Translations under genes and position numbers: made by a program
Source: CBDAPX01 sp965198725
GTDB lineage: Bacteria > Pseudomonadota > Alphaproteobacteria > Rhodobacterales > Rhodobacteraceae
Direction: 5' to 3'
Length of the DNA: 64,000 nucleotides
NCBI GenBank assembly: GCA_965198725.1
Contig: CBDAPX010000001.1
Coordinates: forward strand, 930,001 to 994,000
The notes under the pieces: model-generated
Told to the model about the DNA's origin: nothing
What the model saw: the letters and a program-made list of their open reading frames with translations, nothing else
The model's database searches: none
Shown here: positions 8,584-15,869 of the stretch, piece by piece
Layout of the letters: every line of letters starts with the position of its first letter
How positions within the stretch are numbered: position 1 is the first letter of the stretch

Positions 8584-9306
8584 TCAACCACCAGAGGTAA
8601 GCGCGGATATATCAACCGGTTGTGCAGATAATGTGATCTCGGTGGTCGAGATATCGGCAGAAAAGGCCATGGTTTCCACCCCAGCGGCCCGGGCTGATAG
8701 ATAGGCTTGCCAATAGTCAGGATCAATATCCGACGCGATTTTGAGAGCGGTGCAGTCGGTCCGCTGGATCAAAAACAGCATGATCGCACGGTGGCCAGTT
8801 CGGGCCTTTTCGGCCAACTCATGCAAATGTTTGGCGCCGCGTTTCGTCACACTGTCGGGAAACTCCGCCAGACCGGGTTGCCGGGACAATGTCACGCTTT
8901 TGACCTCGACATAGGCGTCTGCCAGATGCGGGTCGGTCAAAAGGAAATCAACCCTGCTGGATGTTCCATATTTGACCTCTGCTTGGACTTTTGTGTAGGC
9001 GCGCAAGGCTGGAACGGTCCCCGACATTAACGCCTCTCCCACCACTTTGTTGGCCAAACCGGTATCAATCACGGTAAATTGGCCGGGTTCCTGTTCCACC
9101 AGCCGCCAACCAAATTTCAACTTTTTCTTCGGATCGTCGTTAGGTTCCAGCCAGACGCGCGTGCCGGGTGCGGCGAGGCCCATCATCGAACCGGGGTTGG
9201 CGCAGTGGGCTGTTATTTCGCGCCCGTCGTCCAATTGGCAGTCTGCGAGGAAGCGTTTGTAGCGACGGATCAGACGTGCGGGCAAAAGTGGAATTTGAAA
9301 GCGCAT
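8584..9306 (-). CDS. sfsA: SfsA, sugar fermentation stimulation family protein
   Basis: The sequence shows the conserved SfsA features: AHCANPGSMMGL near residue 34, GTSSRVDFLL, and AYVEVKSVTLSR, the last resembling a PD-(D/E)XK nuclease-like core, plus KRGAKHLHEL. Length (240) matches. The family is proposed to bind DNA and affect sugar metabolism, but its biochemical role is unsettled. It is upstream of map in the same orientation and divergent from the MoCF-domain gene. Confidence 0.93.
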   Translation of the reverse strand: MRFQIPLLPARLIRRYKRFLADCQLDDGREITAHCANPGSMMGLAAPGTRVWLEPNDDPKKKLKFGWRLVEQEPGQFTVIDTGLANKVVGEALMSGTVPALRAYTKVQAEVKYGTSSRVDFLLTDPHLADAYVEVKSVTLSRQPGLAEFPDSVTKRGAKHLHELAEKARTGHRAIMLFLIQRTDCTALKIASDIDPDYWQAYLSARAAGVETMAFSADISTTEITLSAQPVDISALTSGG

Positions 9307-9355
9307 TTTGTGGCCCTATACCTCCTAAAATAATGTTTCAAGGACCGAAGAAGAC

Positions 9356-10075
9356 ATGCCGAACCCCACTGCCGCGATGATGGTAATAGGCGACGAAATC
9401 CTGTCTGGACGCACGCGGGACACGAATACCAATCACTTGGCGAACGAATTGACAAACCACGGTATCGACCTGCGCGAGGTGCGCGTGGTTCCCGACGATG
9501 AAGAGATGATCGTAGACACCGCACGGTCGTTGTCCGCGGCCTATGACACGGTGTTTACCAGCGGCGGCATCGGTCCGACCCACGATGACATCACGGCTGA
9601 TTGCATCGCCAAGGCTTTTGACACGCCGATTGACGTGCGCGACGATGCCCGCGCCATTCTGGCGGCGCATTACAAAAAATCCGGCCAAGAGCTGAACGCT
9701 GCTCGGTTGCGCATGGCGCGGATACCTGATGGCGCAACGTTGATCGATAACCCGGTTTCCGCGGCGCCGGGCTTTACGCTGGGCAACGTCCACGTCATGG
9801 CGGGCGTTCCCGCGGTCTTTGAAACAATGGTCGCAAGCGTTTTGCCACAACTGACAGGCGGGGCACCGTTGCTGTCGCAAAGCCTGCGTGTGCTGCGGGG
9901 GGAAGGCGACATCGCGGGCCCGTTGGGCGATATCGCAACCGCCTATCCAGAGCTGTCGATTGGCAGCTATCCGTTTCAAAAGGATGGCGTTTATGGCGCC
10001 AACATCGTGGTGCGCGGAACCGATGGCGCTGCGCTTGAGACCGCGATGGCCGCACTGGCAAAAGAGTTTGCATGA
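9356..10075 (+). CDS. CinA-like molybdopterin-binding (MoCF) domain protein
   Basis: The MoCF_biosynth signature is clear: MVIGDEILSGRTRDTNTNHL at the N-terminus and VFTSGGIGPTHDDITADCIA near residue 70. At 239 residues it has the N-terminal CinA domain alone, without the C-terminal nicotinamide-nucleotide amidase. Such short forms are common in Rhodobacteraceae; a role in nucleotide or cofactor repair is inferred. Its stop overlaps the GNAT gene start by 4 nt. Confidence 0.88.
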   Translation: MPNPTAAMMVIGDEILSGRTRDTNTNHLANELTNHGIDLREVRVVPDDEEMIVDTARSLSAAYDTVFTSGGIGPTHDDITADCIAKAFDTPIDVRDDARAILAAHYKKSGQELNAARLRMARIPDGATLIDNPVSAAPGFTLGNVHVMAGVPAVFETMVASVLPQLTGGAPLLSQSLRVLRGEGDIAGPLGDIATAYPELSIGSYPFQKDGVYGANIVVRGTDGAALETAMAALAKEFA

Positions 10076-10794
10076 TGATCGAAGAAAACCGGTTGTTTGA
10101 TGTCGTTGAAACGACGTGGCCTGCTGCCAGCACCAAAGCTGTAGGTCCATGGCTGATCCGCGATGGAAAAGGGGGCGGCAAACGTGTGTCCGCTATCACG
10201 GCAGTAGAGGCGGTGACCGAAGATGATATCGCCTCGGCCGTTGTCGGAACGTCTGAATTCCGCCAATCGCCGATCTTTATGATCCGCCCGGGTGAGGATG
10301 ATCTGGATGCCTTGTTGGAACAAGCGGGTTACCAAATCGTGGATCCGGTCGTCATCTACGAATGCCCAATCGCCAAATTGACCGATCTGGAAATCCCGCG
10401 TGTCACGATGTTCCCGATTTGGGAACCTTTGAAGATCATGGAAGAAATCTGGCGCGGCGGCGGGATCGGTCCAGAGCGGGTCGAGGTGATGCGCCGGGTC
10501 ACGACGCCGAAAACCGCGCTGCTGGCGCGGCGCAATGATCAACCTGCGGGAACCGCGTTCTGTGCTTTGCACGAAGATATCGCCATGGTCCACGCGGTTG
10601 AGGTTTTGCCAGAACACCGTCGGTCCGGCATGGGCGCATGGATGATGCGTGGCGCGGCGGTCTGGGCGCAGGAAAATGGGGCAACGACAACGACCGTGCT
10701 GTGCACGCGGGCCAATGTCGCGGCCTGTGGCCTTTACGAGTCTCTGGGCATGACAGACGTAGGAGGGTATCACTACCGGTATCTGCCCACTTAG
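10072..10794 (+). CDS. GNAT-family N-acetyltransferase
   Basis: The C-terminal half has GNAT hallmarks: HAVEVLPEHRRSGMGAWMMR gives the acetyl-CoA pyrophosphate-binding R/Q-x-x-G-x-G/A motif, followed by ANVAACGLYESLGM. The N-terminal half (about 110 residues) is unlike a standard GNAT and may form a second degenerate domain. The substrate is unknown. The ATGATG start overlaps the preceding stop. Confidence 0.85.
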   Translation: MMIEENRLFDVVETTWPAASTKAVGPWLIRDGKGGGKRVSAITAVEAVTEDDIASAVVGTSEFRQSPIFMIRPGEDDLDALLEQAGYQIVDPVVIYECPIAKLTDLEIPRVTMFPIWEPLKIMEEIWRGGGIGPERVEVMRRVTTPKTALLARRNDQPAGTAFCALHEDIAMVHAVEVLPEHRRSGMGAWMMRGAAVWAQENGATTTTVLCTRANVAACGLYESLGMTDVGGYHYRYLPT

Positions 10795-10805
10795 AAAGAC
10801 CGGCC

Positions 10806-11378
10806 ATGACCTCAGAAACGCCGCCGACCGCCCTGGACTTGCCCATGGTGGATCCGTTGCCTGAAGCCACGCAAAAGTATTTTGACATCTGTCAGGAAAA
10901 GCTTGGGATGGTGCCGAACGTGCTAAAGGCGCATGCCTTTGACGTCGAAAAGCTGAACGCCTTTACCAACCTCTATAACAATCTGATGTTGGCAGAGAGC
11001 GGTTTGTCCAAGCTGGATCGTGAAATGATCGCGGTTGTGGTGTCGTCCATCAACCGCTGTTTCTATTGCCTCGTCGCCCATGGCGCAGCTGTCAGAGAGT
11101 TGTCGGGCGATCCGGTTCTGGGTGAAATGCTGGTCATGAACTATCGGGTCGCAGACATGTCCGATCAACAACGCGCGATGCTCGATTTCGCGGCCAAGCT
11201 AACGACGTCGAGCGCCAGTGTTGAAGAAGCTGATCGCGCCGCATTGCGCGCGGTCGGGTTCACCGAGCGGGACATTTGGGACATCGTCAATGTTGCGGCG
11301 TTTTTTAACATGACCAATCGCGTGGCCAGCGGAACGGATATGCGTCCGAACGCGGAATATCACGCGCAAAACAGATGA
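10806..11378 (+). CDS. AhpD-like carboxymuconolactone decarboxylase/peroxidase-related protein
   Basis: The motif SSINRCFYCLVAHGAAVREL supplies the CxxC and His of the AhpD/CMD active site, in an all-helical protein of about 190 residues with the typical LSKLDREMIAVVVS and FFNMTNRVASGTDMRPN segments. These are the features of the peroxidase-related (YciW/Atu0492-like) group. The ATG at 10806 follows an AGAAAGAC site and homologues start near this MTSETPP segment. It overlaps the OmpA-domain gene by 4 nt. Confidence 0.9.
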   Translation: MTSETPPTALDLPMVDPLPEATQKYFDICQEKLGMVPNVLKAHAFDVEKLNAFTNLYNNLMLAESGLSKLDREMIAVVVSSINRCFYCLVAHGAAVRELSGDPVLGEMLVMNYRVADMSDQQRAMLDFAAKLTTSSASVEEADRAALRAVGFTERDIWDIVNVAAFFNMTNRVASGTDMRPNAEYHAQNR

Positions 11379-12310
11379 TCCGGCAAACTCTTCTTTGTCT
11401 GGTTTGGGCCTTTTGCGCCGGTCCGGTATGGGCCCAGTCAATCTCTGTGCCGGCGGGGGCGCAAGAGGTGAGCAGTCGCCCAAGCGCGTTGGACAGCTAT
11501 GACCTTCCCGTTGCCCCTTTTGCAAATGGCGTTTTGCCGATCGAAGCTTTTGAGGGGCGGCTGGAACGGCGGTCGTGGCGTGTGGACAGCACGTCGCTGA
11601 CCACTTTGCAAATCACTGATCCGATCAAAACCCAATTGGTTGAACAGGGGTTCGACGTCATATTCGAATGCCGCGACACAGAGTGTGGCGGCTTTGATTT
11701 TCGCTTTGCAACAGAGGTGATCCCGGCGCCAGACATGTTTGTGGACATCGGCGATTATCGGTTTTTGAGCGCGACGCGCGGGTCGGCAGAGGCGGTTTCC
11801 CTTTTGGTGAGTGGTGGTCAGTCGGCCTCTTACCTTCAGCTTATTTCGGTGTTGCCGACCGATGCGGTGACACCCTCTGCAGTGGAAACCGTCCCTGTAT
11901 CTGCTTCGGGGCCTGAAACGCCGGAGGCGACGGCGGATCTTATCGATGCGTTGATGACCCAAGGCCACGTGGTTCTGCCGGATCTCGAATTTGCACAAGG
12001 CAGTTTTATCCTGAACGACGGACCCTTCCCGTCGCTTGCGACGATGGCAGATTTTCTGGTGTCGCGCCCGGAAATCCGGATCGCTCTTGTGGGTCATACG
12101 GACAGCACGGGCAGCCTGCAAAGCAACTTGGACCTGTCAAAACAACGCGCCGAAGCTGTGTTGTCGCGGTTGTCCGAGGCCTATGGCGTTCCGGCCGAAC
12201 AGCTGGACGCCCATGGCGTCGGATACCTGGCGCCGTTGCATTCCAACGCGACAGAAGCCGGGCGTGAAGGCAACCGGAGGGTCGAGGCGATCCTTGTGTC
12301 GGGATCATAA
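11375..12310 (+). CDS. OmpA-domain outer-membrane/periplasmic protein
   Basis: A signal peptide is visible (MIRQTLLCLVWAFCAGPVWA, cleavage after AWA-like VWA). The C-terminal 100 residues hold an OmpA peptidoglycan-binding domain: IALVGHTDSTGSLQSNLDLS, then KQRAEAVLSRL and ATEAGREGNRRVEAIL. The central region contains a cysteine pair in ECRDTECGGFDF. It probably anchors an outer-membrane or periplasmic component to the cell wall. It is the last host gene before the prophage; its TAA falls in the A-run of the adjoining terminator. Confidence 0.9.
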   Translation: MIRQTLLCLVWAFCAGPVWAQSISVPAGAQEVSSRPSALDSYDLPVAPFANGVLPIEAFEGRLERRSWRVDSTSLTTLQITDPIKTQLVEQGFDVIFECRDTECGGFDFRFATEVIPAPDMFVDIGDYRFLSATRGSAEAVSLLVSGGQSASYLQLISVLPTDAVTPSAVETVPVSASGPETPEATADLIDALMTQGHVVLPDLEFAQGSFILNDGPFPSLATMADFLVSRPEIRIALVGHTDSTGSLQSNLDLSKQRAEAVLSRLSEAYGVPAEQLDAHGVGYLAPLHSNATEAGREGNRRVEAILVSGS

Positions 12311-12342
12311 AAAAGCCCCGATACAGCTAAGCTGATCGGGGC
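12309..12342 (-). terminator. Leftward rho-independent terminator, probably the original tRNA-Leu terminator
   Basis: GCCCCGAT (12315-12322) pairs with ATCGGGGC (12335-12342), and read leftward the hairpin is followed by six T. No leftward gene lies immediately to its right except phage DNA. Before integration the leftward tRNA-Leu gene would have ended 9 nt from this hairpin, so it is most simply the tRNA terminator, now separated from its gene by the prophage. It may also end the rightward OmpA transcript weakly. Confidence 0.75.
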
Positions 12343-12350
12343 GAGTTCGT

Positions 12351-12361
12351 TGCCCAGGAGA
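12351..12361. other. attL core
   Basis: TGCCCAGGAGA matches exactly the 3' acceptor end of tRNA-Leu at 50793-50803. It lies between the host terminator and the integrase gene, as expected for the residual tRNA end left by integration. The short inverted repeat GTTGC/GCAAC (12349-12353 and 12363-12367) surrounds it and could be the integrase core-site pair. Confidence 0.75.
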
Positions 12362-12471
12362 AGCAACATTGTAAATCCCACAAACGCATAAAAATCCCTA
12401 TATATTATGGGTATGTAGTGGGGTTTGGCGCTGCGGTGCAATGAGAACATACCAAAAACAAACACACCATT

Positions 12472-12500
12472 TTGACATCCCATTACGAACGAATTACGAA
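12472..12500 (+). promoter_or_regulatory. Predicted integrase promoter overlapping arm-type repeats
   Basis: TTGACA (12472-12477) is followed after 17 bp by TACGAA (12495-12500). The spacer and -10 contain two direct repeats, ATTACGAAC (12482-12490) and ATTACGAAT (12493-12501), which resemble ATTACGAAC at 50748-50756 and GATACGAAT at 50737-50745 near attR. They are candidate integrase arm sites, so integrase could repress its own promoter. Confidence 0.5.
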
Positions 12501-12508
12501 TCCGCCTT

Positions 12509-13477
12509 ATGGCGACATTCCGAAAGCTCCCCTCGGGCAAGTGGCAAGCCCAAATTGCCCGCAATGGTATTCGCAAATCATCGAGCTTTGCAACCAAGCG
12601 CGAGGCCCAGGATTGGGCCGCGCGGCAAGAGTATCTTGTGACGAATGCCGAACCTCCCCAAACCAAACTGACACTCAAAGACGCCTTTGATCGCTACGCC
12701 CGCGAGGAATCACCCAAGCGGCGTGGTGAGAGATGGGAAGTGGTGCGCCTTGAGCGTCTGTCATCTGACAAGATTGCGGATAAGCGGCTGGCCGATCTTG
12801 AGCCTGCTGACTTTGCCGAGTGGCGGGATCGCCGCGCCAAAGAGGTTGCACCGGCCACTGTGCGCCGCGAGATGACGCTTATGTCATCGGTGCTGACAAC
12901 GGCCCGCCGTGAATGGGGCCTGATCTCTCACAATCCTATCTCTGACATTCGCAAGCCCGCCTCACCGCCGCCGCGAGATCGGCGTGTGTCTGCGGATGAG
13001 ATCGATAAGCTCATCAAGGCGGGCGGCACGGACTTGTCCAAGGCCCAGGCCCGAGCCGTTCATGCGTTCCGATTTGCGGTGGAGACGGCTATGCGGGCCG
13101 GTGAGATCGTGGGGCTGACCGATAAGACGGTTGACCGGGATACGCGGGTGGCCACGTTGCCCAAAACCAAGAACGGCACGGCTCGCAAGGTTCCATTGTC
13201 CACTGCCGCGCTCGGCCTCTTGGATGAGTTGCCCGAAACCGATGGCCCGCTGTTCGATCTGAGCAATCAGCAGATCGATGCGATGTTCCGCAAGGCGCGG
13301 GATAAATCAGAGATTGAGGATTTGCGTTTCCACGATAGCCGCCATGAGGCGATCACGCGGCTGGCGAAAAAGGTGGATGTTCTGAGCCTGGCCCGAATGG
13401 TGGGGCACAAAGACGTTAAGATGCTGATGATCTATTATAACGAAACCGCCGAGGAACTGGCTCAGCGGCTGGACTGA
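12509..13477 (+). CDS. int: Phage integrase, tyrosine recombinase
   Basis: The protein (322 residues) has an N-terminal Arm-binding segment (MATFRKLPSGKWQAQIARNG), a SAM-like core-binding domain, and a C-terminal catalytic domain. Catalytic residues can be placed: Arg in ETAMRAGEIVGL, His-x-x-Arg in LRFHDSRHEAITRL, His in MVGHKDVKMLMIYYN, and the nucleophilic Tyr in the same segment. It catalyses integration and excision at tRNA-Leu. The ATG lies only 8 nt after a predicted -10 box and has no clear ribosome-binding site, so the mRNA may be leaderless. It overlaps the convergent excisionase-like gene by 16 nt. Confidence 0.96.
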   Translation: MATFRKLPSGKWQAQIARNGIRKSSSFATKREAQDWAARQEYLVTNAEPPQTKLTLKDAFDRYAREESPKRRGERWEVVRLERLSSDKIADKRLADLEPADFAEWRDRRAKEVAPATVRREMTLMSSVLTTARREWGLISHNPISDIRKPASPPPRDRRVSADEIDKLIKAGGTDLSKAQARAVHAFRFAVETAMRAGEIVGLTDKTVDRDTRVATLPKTKNGTARKVPLSTAALGLLDELPETDGPLFDLSNQQIDAMFRKARDKSEIEDLRFHDSRHEAITRLAKKVDVLSLARMVGHKDVKMLMIYYNETAEELAQRLD

Positions 13478-13737
13478 TTCAGAACGCATTCCCTGCTTAT
13501 CAAGATGTTCTTGCCATCGCGCCGCGTGTCAAAGTGGCCAGCCCGCACCTTGCGCCGGATCGTGTCGGGGGTGATGCGTAGATACTTTGCTGCCTCTTTC
13601 ACGGTCAGCCATTCCGGCATTTTATCCTGACGCTGCGCCTCAACGGCCTGGGTGAGCGTCTCAACCTGGGATGCGAGGCCGAGCATGATTTTCTTGATCT
13701 CGGCAATGTCAGCAGATGTTGCGATCTCAATTCCCAT
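13462..13737 (-). CDS. Excisionase-like helix-turn-helix (MerR/HTH_17) protein
   Basis: The C-terminal 55 residues form an HTH_17 domain (PEWLTVKEAAKYLRITPDTI then RRKVRAGHFDTRRDGKN), preceded by a short coiled coil (IAEIKKIMLGLASQVETLTQ). This type of protein often acts as recombination directionality factor. It lies tail to tail with int and is the last gene of the leftward small-gene operon, consistent with an excisionase expressed upon induction. The start at 13737 overlaps the upstream gene. Confidence 0.75.
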   Translation of the reverse strand: MGIEIATSADIAEIKKIMLGLASQVETLTQAVEAQRQDKMPEWLTVKEAAKYLRITPDTIRRKVRAGHFDTRRDGKNILISRECVLNQSSR

Positions 13738-13984
13738 TCTGCGCCCCCGCCTGCTTTTCAATCTCCGCAACAGGTTTCGCGGCCTGTTGGATTGTTTTGA
13801 TCGCCTGCAAATAAATCCGCGCACCGTTCCAGATTTGCTTGGCTATTGCGGCTCTGGCGTGCGCCTCAGCAGGACTGATCTTTCCAGCCCGCAAGTCCTG
13901 CAAATCCTGTGAAAGCCCCGCGATGGTCTCTTTCAGGCTGAGTTCATCGGATACAGGCGTGGAGACATAATCGCGCTCAGCCAT
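13727..13984 (-). CDS. Hypothetical phage protein
   Basis: An 85-residue helical protein (MAERDYVSTPVSDELSLKE) with an alanine-rich centre EAHARAAIAKQIWNGARIYL. I recognise no domain. The 11-nt overlap with the excisionase-like gene and the absence of any alternative gene support it. It belongs to the leftward operon driven from about 15750. Confidence 0.6.
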   Translation of the reverse strand: MAERDYVSTPVSDELSLKETIAGLSQDLQDLRAGKISPAEAHARAAIAKQIWNGARIYLQAIKTIQQAAKPVAEIEKQAGAQNGN

Positions 13985-14047
13985 AGATTGGGCCCTCCCC
14001 AATTTGGATGCGGTGCGCATCGATTTCGAGAGCGCACACAAGGGCGC

Positions 14048-14434
14048 TCAGTTGCTTGATGATCCTGCGATCAGGGTTTCGGGTGGAAGGGGTTGTTCCG
14101 CCGCCTGGCTCTCGGCAGTGCGGCGGCGTTCAATCTCATCCTCAATGTCGTATTGATTGGGATCGCGGCGGGTCAGACGGCCCTCATCATCGGCAAAGTA
14201 GATGCCCGTGCCCATCGGGCGCTGAGGTATCTTGGCCGTCAGTTTCGGCGTGCATTCGATCTGGCCTGCCTTGTTCAGCTTGAACGGCAGTTTGATGCTG
14301 ATCTCGCCATCGCCGCCCGTGGCGTGCATGGCTTCAATGACCTTGGAAAGCCGCTGATCGCCCTCGCGCAGCAGTTCGCCGCGCCGAAAGCTCTGCATGA
14401 ACTCAAGGAAGTTGATGGAGTGATCAAGTTTCAT
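14048..14434 (-). CDS. Hypothetical phage protein
   Basis: A 128-residue protein starting MKLDHSINFLEFMQSFRRGE. The middle (GDGEISIKLPFKLNKAGQIE) looks like beta strands and the C-terminus is polar (YDIEDEIERRRTAESQAAEQ). I recognise no family with certainty; small RecT-neighbour proteins of rhodobacterial phages look similar. A GGAATCCCATCC region lies upstream of the start. Confidence 0.6.
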   Translation of the reverse strand: MKLDHSINFLEFMQSFRRGELLREGDQRLSKVIEAMHATGGDGEISIKLPFKLNKAGQIECTPKLTAKIPQRPMGTGIYFADDEGRLTRRDPNQYDIEDEIERRRTAESQAAEQPLPPETLIAGSSSN

Positions 14435-14447
14435 GGATGGGATTCCT

Positions 14448-14723
14448 CTACCTGGGGGTTGCGATTTTGCCGGTCCACGCATCGAATTCCGTGCGCAGGG
14501 TTTGAAAGCGGGCGAGCGCCTGGGGATCAGTGTTCAGATCGCGGCGGCTGGTGATCTTGCAGCAGTCACGCAGATATTCAGCGGCGGCTGAGGTGCTGAA
14601 TTGTCCATCGGGAAAGCCGCACCGCGTGGCCGCGAACCACTGGAACCGGTCATCGTTGCAGATGATGCCCGCCTGTTGCGCGGGCGGCAGATCGTCGAAG
14701 CGTTGGCGCAGCGGGACGTTCAT
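14448..14723 (-). CDS. Hypothetical phage protein
   Basis: A 91-residue protein (MNVPLRQRFDDLPPAQQAGI) with two close cysteines in AEYLRDCCKITSRRDL and a conserved-looking ICNDDRFQWFAATRCGF. No family is recognised. The C-terminal sequence PQALARFQTLRTEFDAWTGK is amphipathic. Its ATG overlaps the stop of the upstream gene (TGA within ATGA), so it is coupled to it. Confidence 0.6.
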   Translation of the reverse strand: MNVPLRQRFDDLPPAQQAGIICNDDRFQWFAATRCGFPDGQFSTSAAAEYLRDCCKITSRRDLNTDPQALARFQTLRTEFDAWTGKIATPR

Positions 14724-15016
14724 GACCGGCCCTGCCAATCTTTGAGGCCAGGGCATTCTGGGCGCATCGTGCCGCCTGGGCAGTTGCATCCAGGCCAGAG
14801 CGGGCAATGGAATTCACGCTCGGGCGGTGTTTCAGGCGCACGCAGTTCCGTTAGGTTTGAGTGGTGGGCTTGACGTGCGCCCTGGGTAGCGGCATTGCTG
14901 CGGCTCCCAAAACGGGTGAAGAAAAGGCCGAGAGCGGCGAGCAGTCCGCCCTCGGCAGTCGCACCGGCAGGTTTCACGGCACCGGCAACAGAAAGGTTTG
15001 TGGTTCGGCCCATCAT
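14720..15016 (-). CDS. Hypothetical phage protein with C-terminal cysteine cluster
   Basis: This protein of about 98 residues starts at MMGRTTNLSVAGAVKPAG and ends with CPLWPGCNCPGGTMRPECPG, which has four cysteines with spacing that could bind zinc. The centre has a short hydrophobic stretch (GGLLAALGLFFTRFG) that might be membrane-inserted. Its start codon overlaps the stop of the 30-codon gene upstream (ATGATGG). Confidence 0.55.
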   Translation of the reverse strand: MMGRTTNLSVAGAVKPAGATAEGGLLAALGLFFTRFGSRSNAATQGARQAHHSNLTELRAPETPPEREFHCPLWPGCNCPGGTMRPECPGLKDWQGRS

Positions 15017-15105
15017 GCGGATGCGGCCTCGGCCAGATGCGAGGCCCATCCATCGCCCTCACGCGGCGGGATGTAGCTGCCGCCTGTTTCCAGAGCTTCA
15101 TTCAT
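15013..15105 (-). CDS. Very small phage protein (30 aa)
   Basis: The frame MNEALETGGSYIPPREGDGW continues to a stop that overlaps the next ATG (ATGATGG). Its start lies within the end of the preceding small gene (ATGAATGA). The chain of overlaps on both sides is the main support; no function is recognised. Confidence 0.45.
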   Translation of the reverse strand: MNEALETGGSYIPPREGDGWASHLAEAASA

Positions 15106-15187
15106 AAAGCTCTCGGCGCGGGCTTTGGGGGTCAAGCAATTCCAGGTGATTCAGAAACTGGCGCTTGCGGTCAAAATGGTGATCCAT
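15098..15187 (-). CDS. Very small phage protein (29 aa)
   Basis: The frame MDHHFDRKRQFLNHLELLDP begins 9 nt after a GGAAGGA ribosome-binding site and overlaps the next 30-codon frame by 8 nt. It is histidine- and arginine-rich and probably a regulatory or inhibitor peptide; nothing more can be said from sequence. Confidence 0.45.
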   Translation of the reverse strand: MDHHFDRKRQFLNHLELLDPQSPRRELYE

Positions 15188-15188
15188 C

Positions 15189-15509
15189 CTAGCGTCCTTC
15201 CTTTGGAAGGGCGCGTTGCCCGTCAGGCGCATCGCTCTGCGATGCTGCCGAGAGGGACGCGATTTCAGGCTCAAGGTAACGGATCACTGCACCTTGCAGT
15301 TGGGCGGTAGCCTCGTTCATTTCAGGGAGGCACTCGATTGGCAGGCGCAGGCTGTCGGCTAGTTGATCAACCGTATCGCCTGCGCTGATGTTGTCAGGGT
15401 ATTTAAGGCCTGCGTTGCTGCGTGCGCATTCGATCATGTCGGTGGTTGCAGCGCTTGTGCCCTCAGCGGCGGCCAGCAATTTTAGCGCTCTATCCATTCC
15501 GTTCATCAC
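15189..15509 (-). CDS. Hypothetical phage protein
   Basis: A 106-residue protein, largely alpha-helical (MDRALKLLAAAEGTSAATTD, later ADSLRLPIECLPEMNEATAQ). No family is recognised. Its ATG overlaps the stop codon of the operon's first gene (ATGA). Codon use and helix content are like the neighbouring small genes. Confidence 0.6.
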   Translation of the reverse strand: MMNGMDRALKLLAAAEGTSAATTDMIECARSNAGLKYPDNISAGDTVDQLADSLRLPIECLPEMNEATAQLQGAVIRYLEPEIASLSAASQSDAPDGQRALPKEGR

Positions 15510-15706
15510 GCCACCTGCAGATCTGCATGGCGGCTCAAGCGATCTGCGAGAGCGATGGCTGATGCAGCATCAGGTTCGGCTAGAACTCTTGCCACCTCAG
15601 CATCATTAAGTGCTGTCAGATCAAGGAATGGCGCTTCGAGATGCTCAGGGTGGTTCACCACCTCTTTGGCGTCTGCGGCGATCTGTGAATGTTCTTGTGT
15701 CAGCAT
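15506..15706 (-). CDS. Small acidic hypothetical phage protein, first gene of leftward operon
   Basis: A 66-residue acidic protein (MLTQEHSQIAADAKEVVNHP). A perfect AGGAGG site lies 6 nt before the ATG. It is the first gene after the predicted operator-promoter at 15732-15781. No domain is recognised. Confidence 0.65.
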   Translation of the reverse strand: MLTQEHSQIAADAKEVVNHPEHLEAPFLDLTALNDAEVARVLAEPDAASAIALADRLSRHADLQVA

Positions 15707-15731
15707 GGGTTGCCTCCTGTGTTGGAGGTAA

Positions 15732-15781
15732 CAAATATTAGGTATAAAAAACTATGTCAACAAAAATAGTTTAAAATACCT
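15732..15781 (-). promoter_or_regulatory. Leftward early promoter with operator-like inverted repeat
   Basis: Reading leftward, TTGACA (15760-15755) is followed after 17 bp by TATTTG (15737-15732). An imperfect inverted repeat surrounds it: AGGTATAAAAAACTAT (15740-15755) and ATAGTTTAAAATACCT (15766-15781), 13 of 16 positions matching. This is the expected place for repressor binding; the word ATAGTTTT recurs in the rightward promoter at 18023-18030. Confidence 0.6.
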
Positions 15782-15869
15782 ATTTCAGGTCATGCAGTAA
15801 TAATTACCGAATCACGATAACCCGCTAAGTCAGGATGATCAGCCCCACCTGAGTGGTCCAATTTGATTG

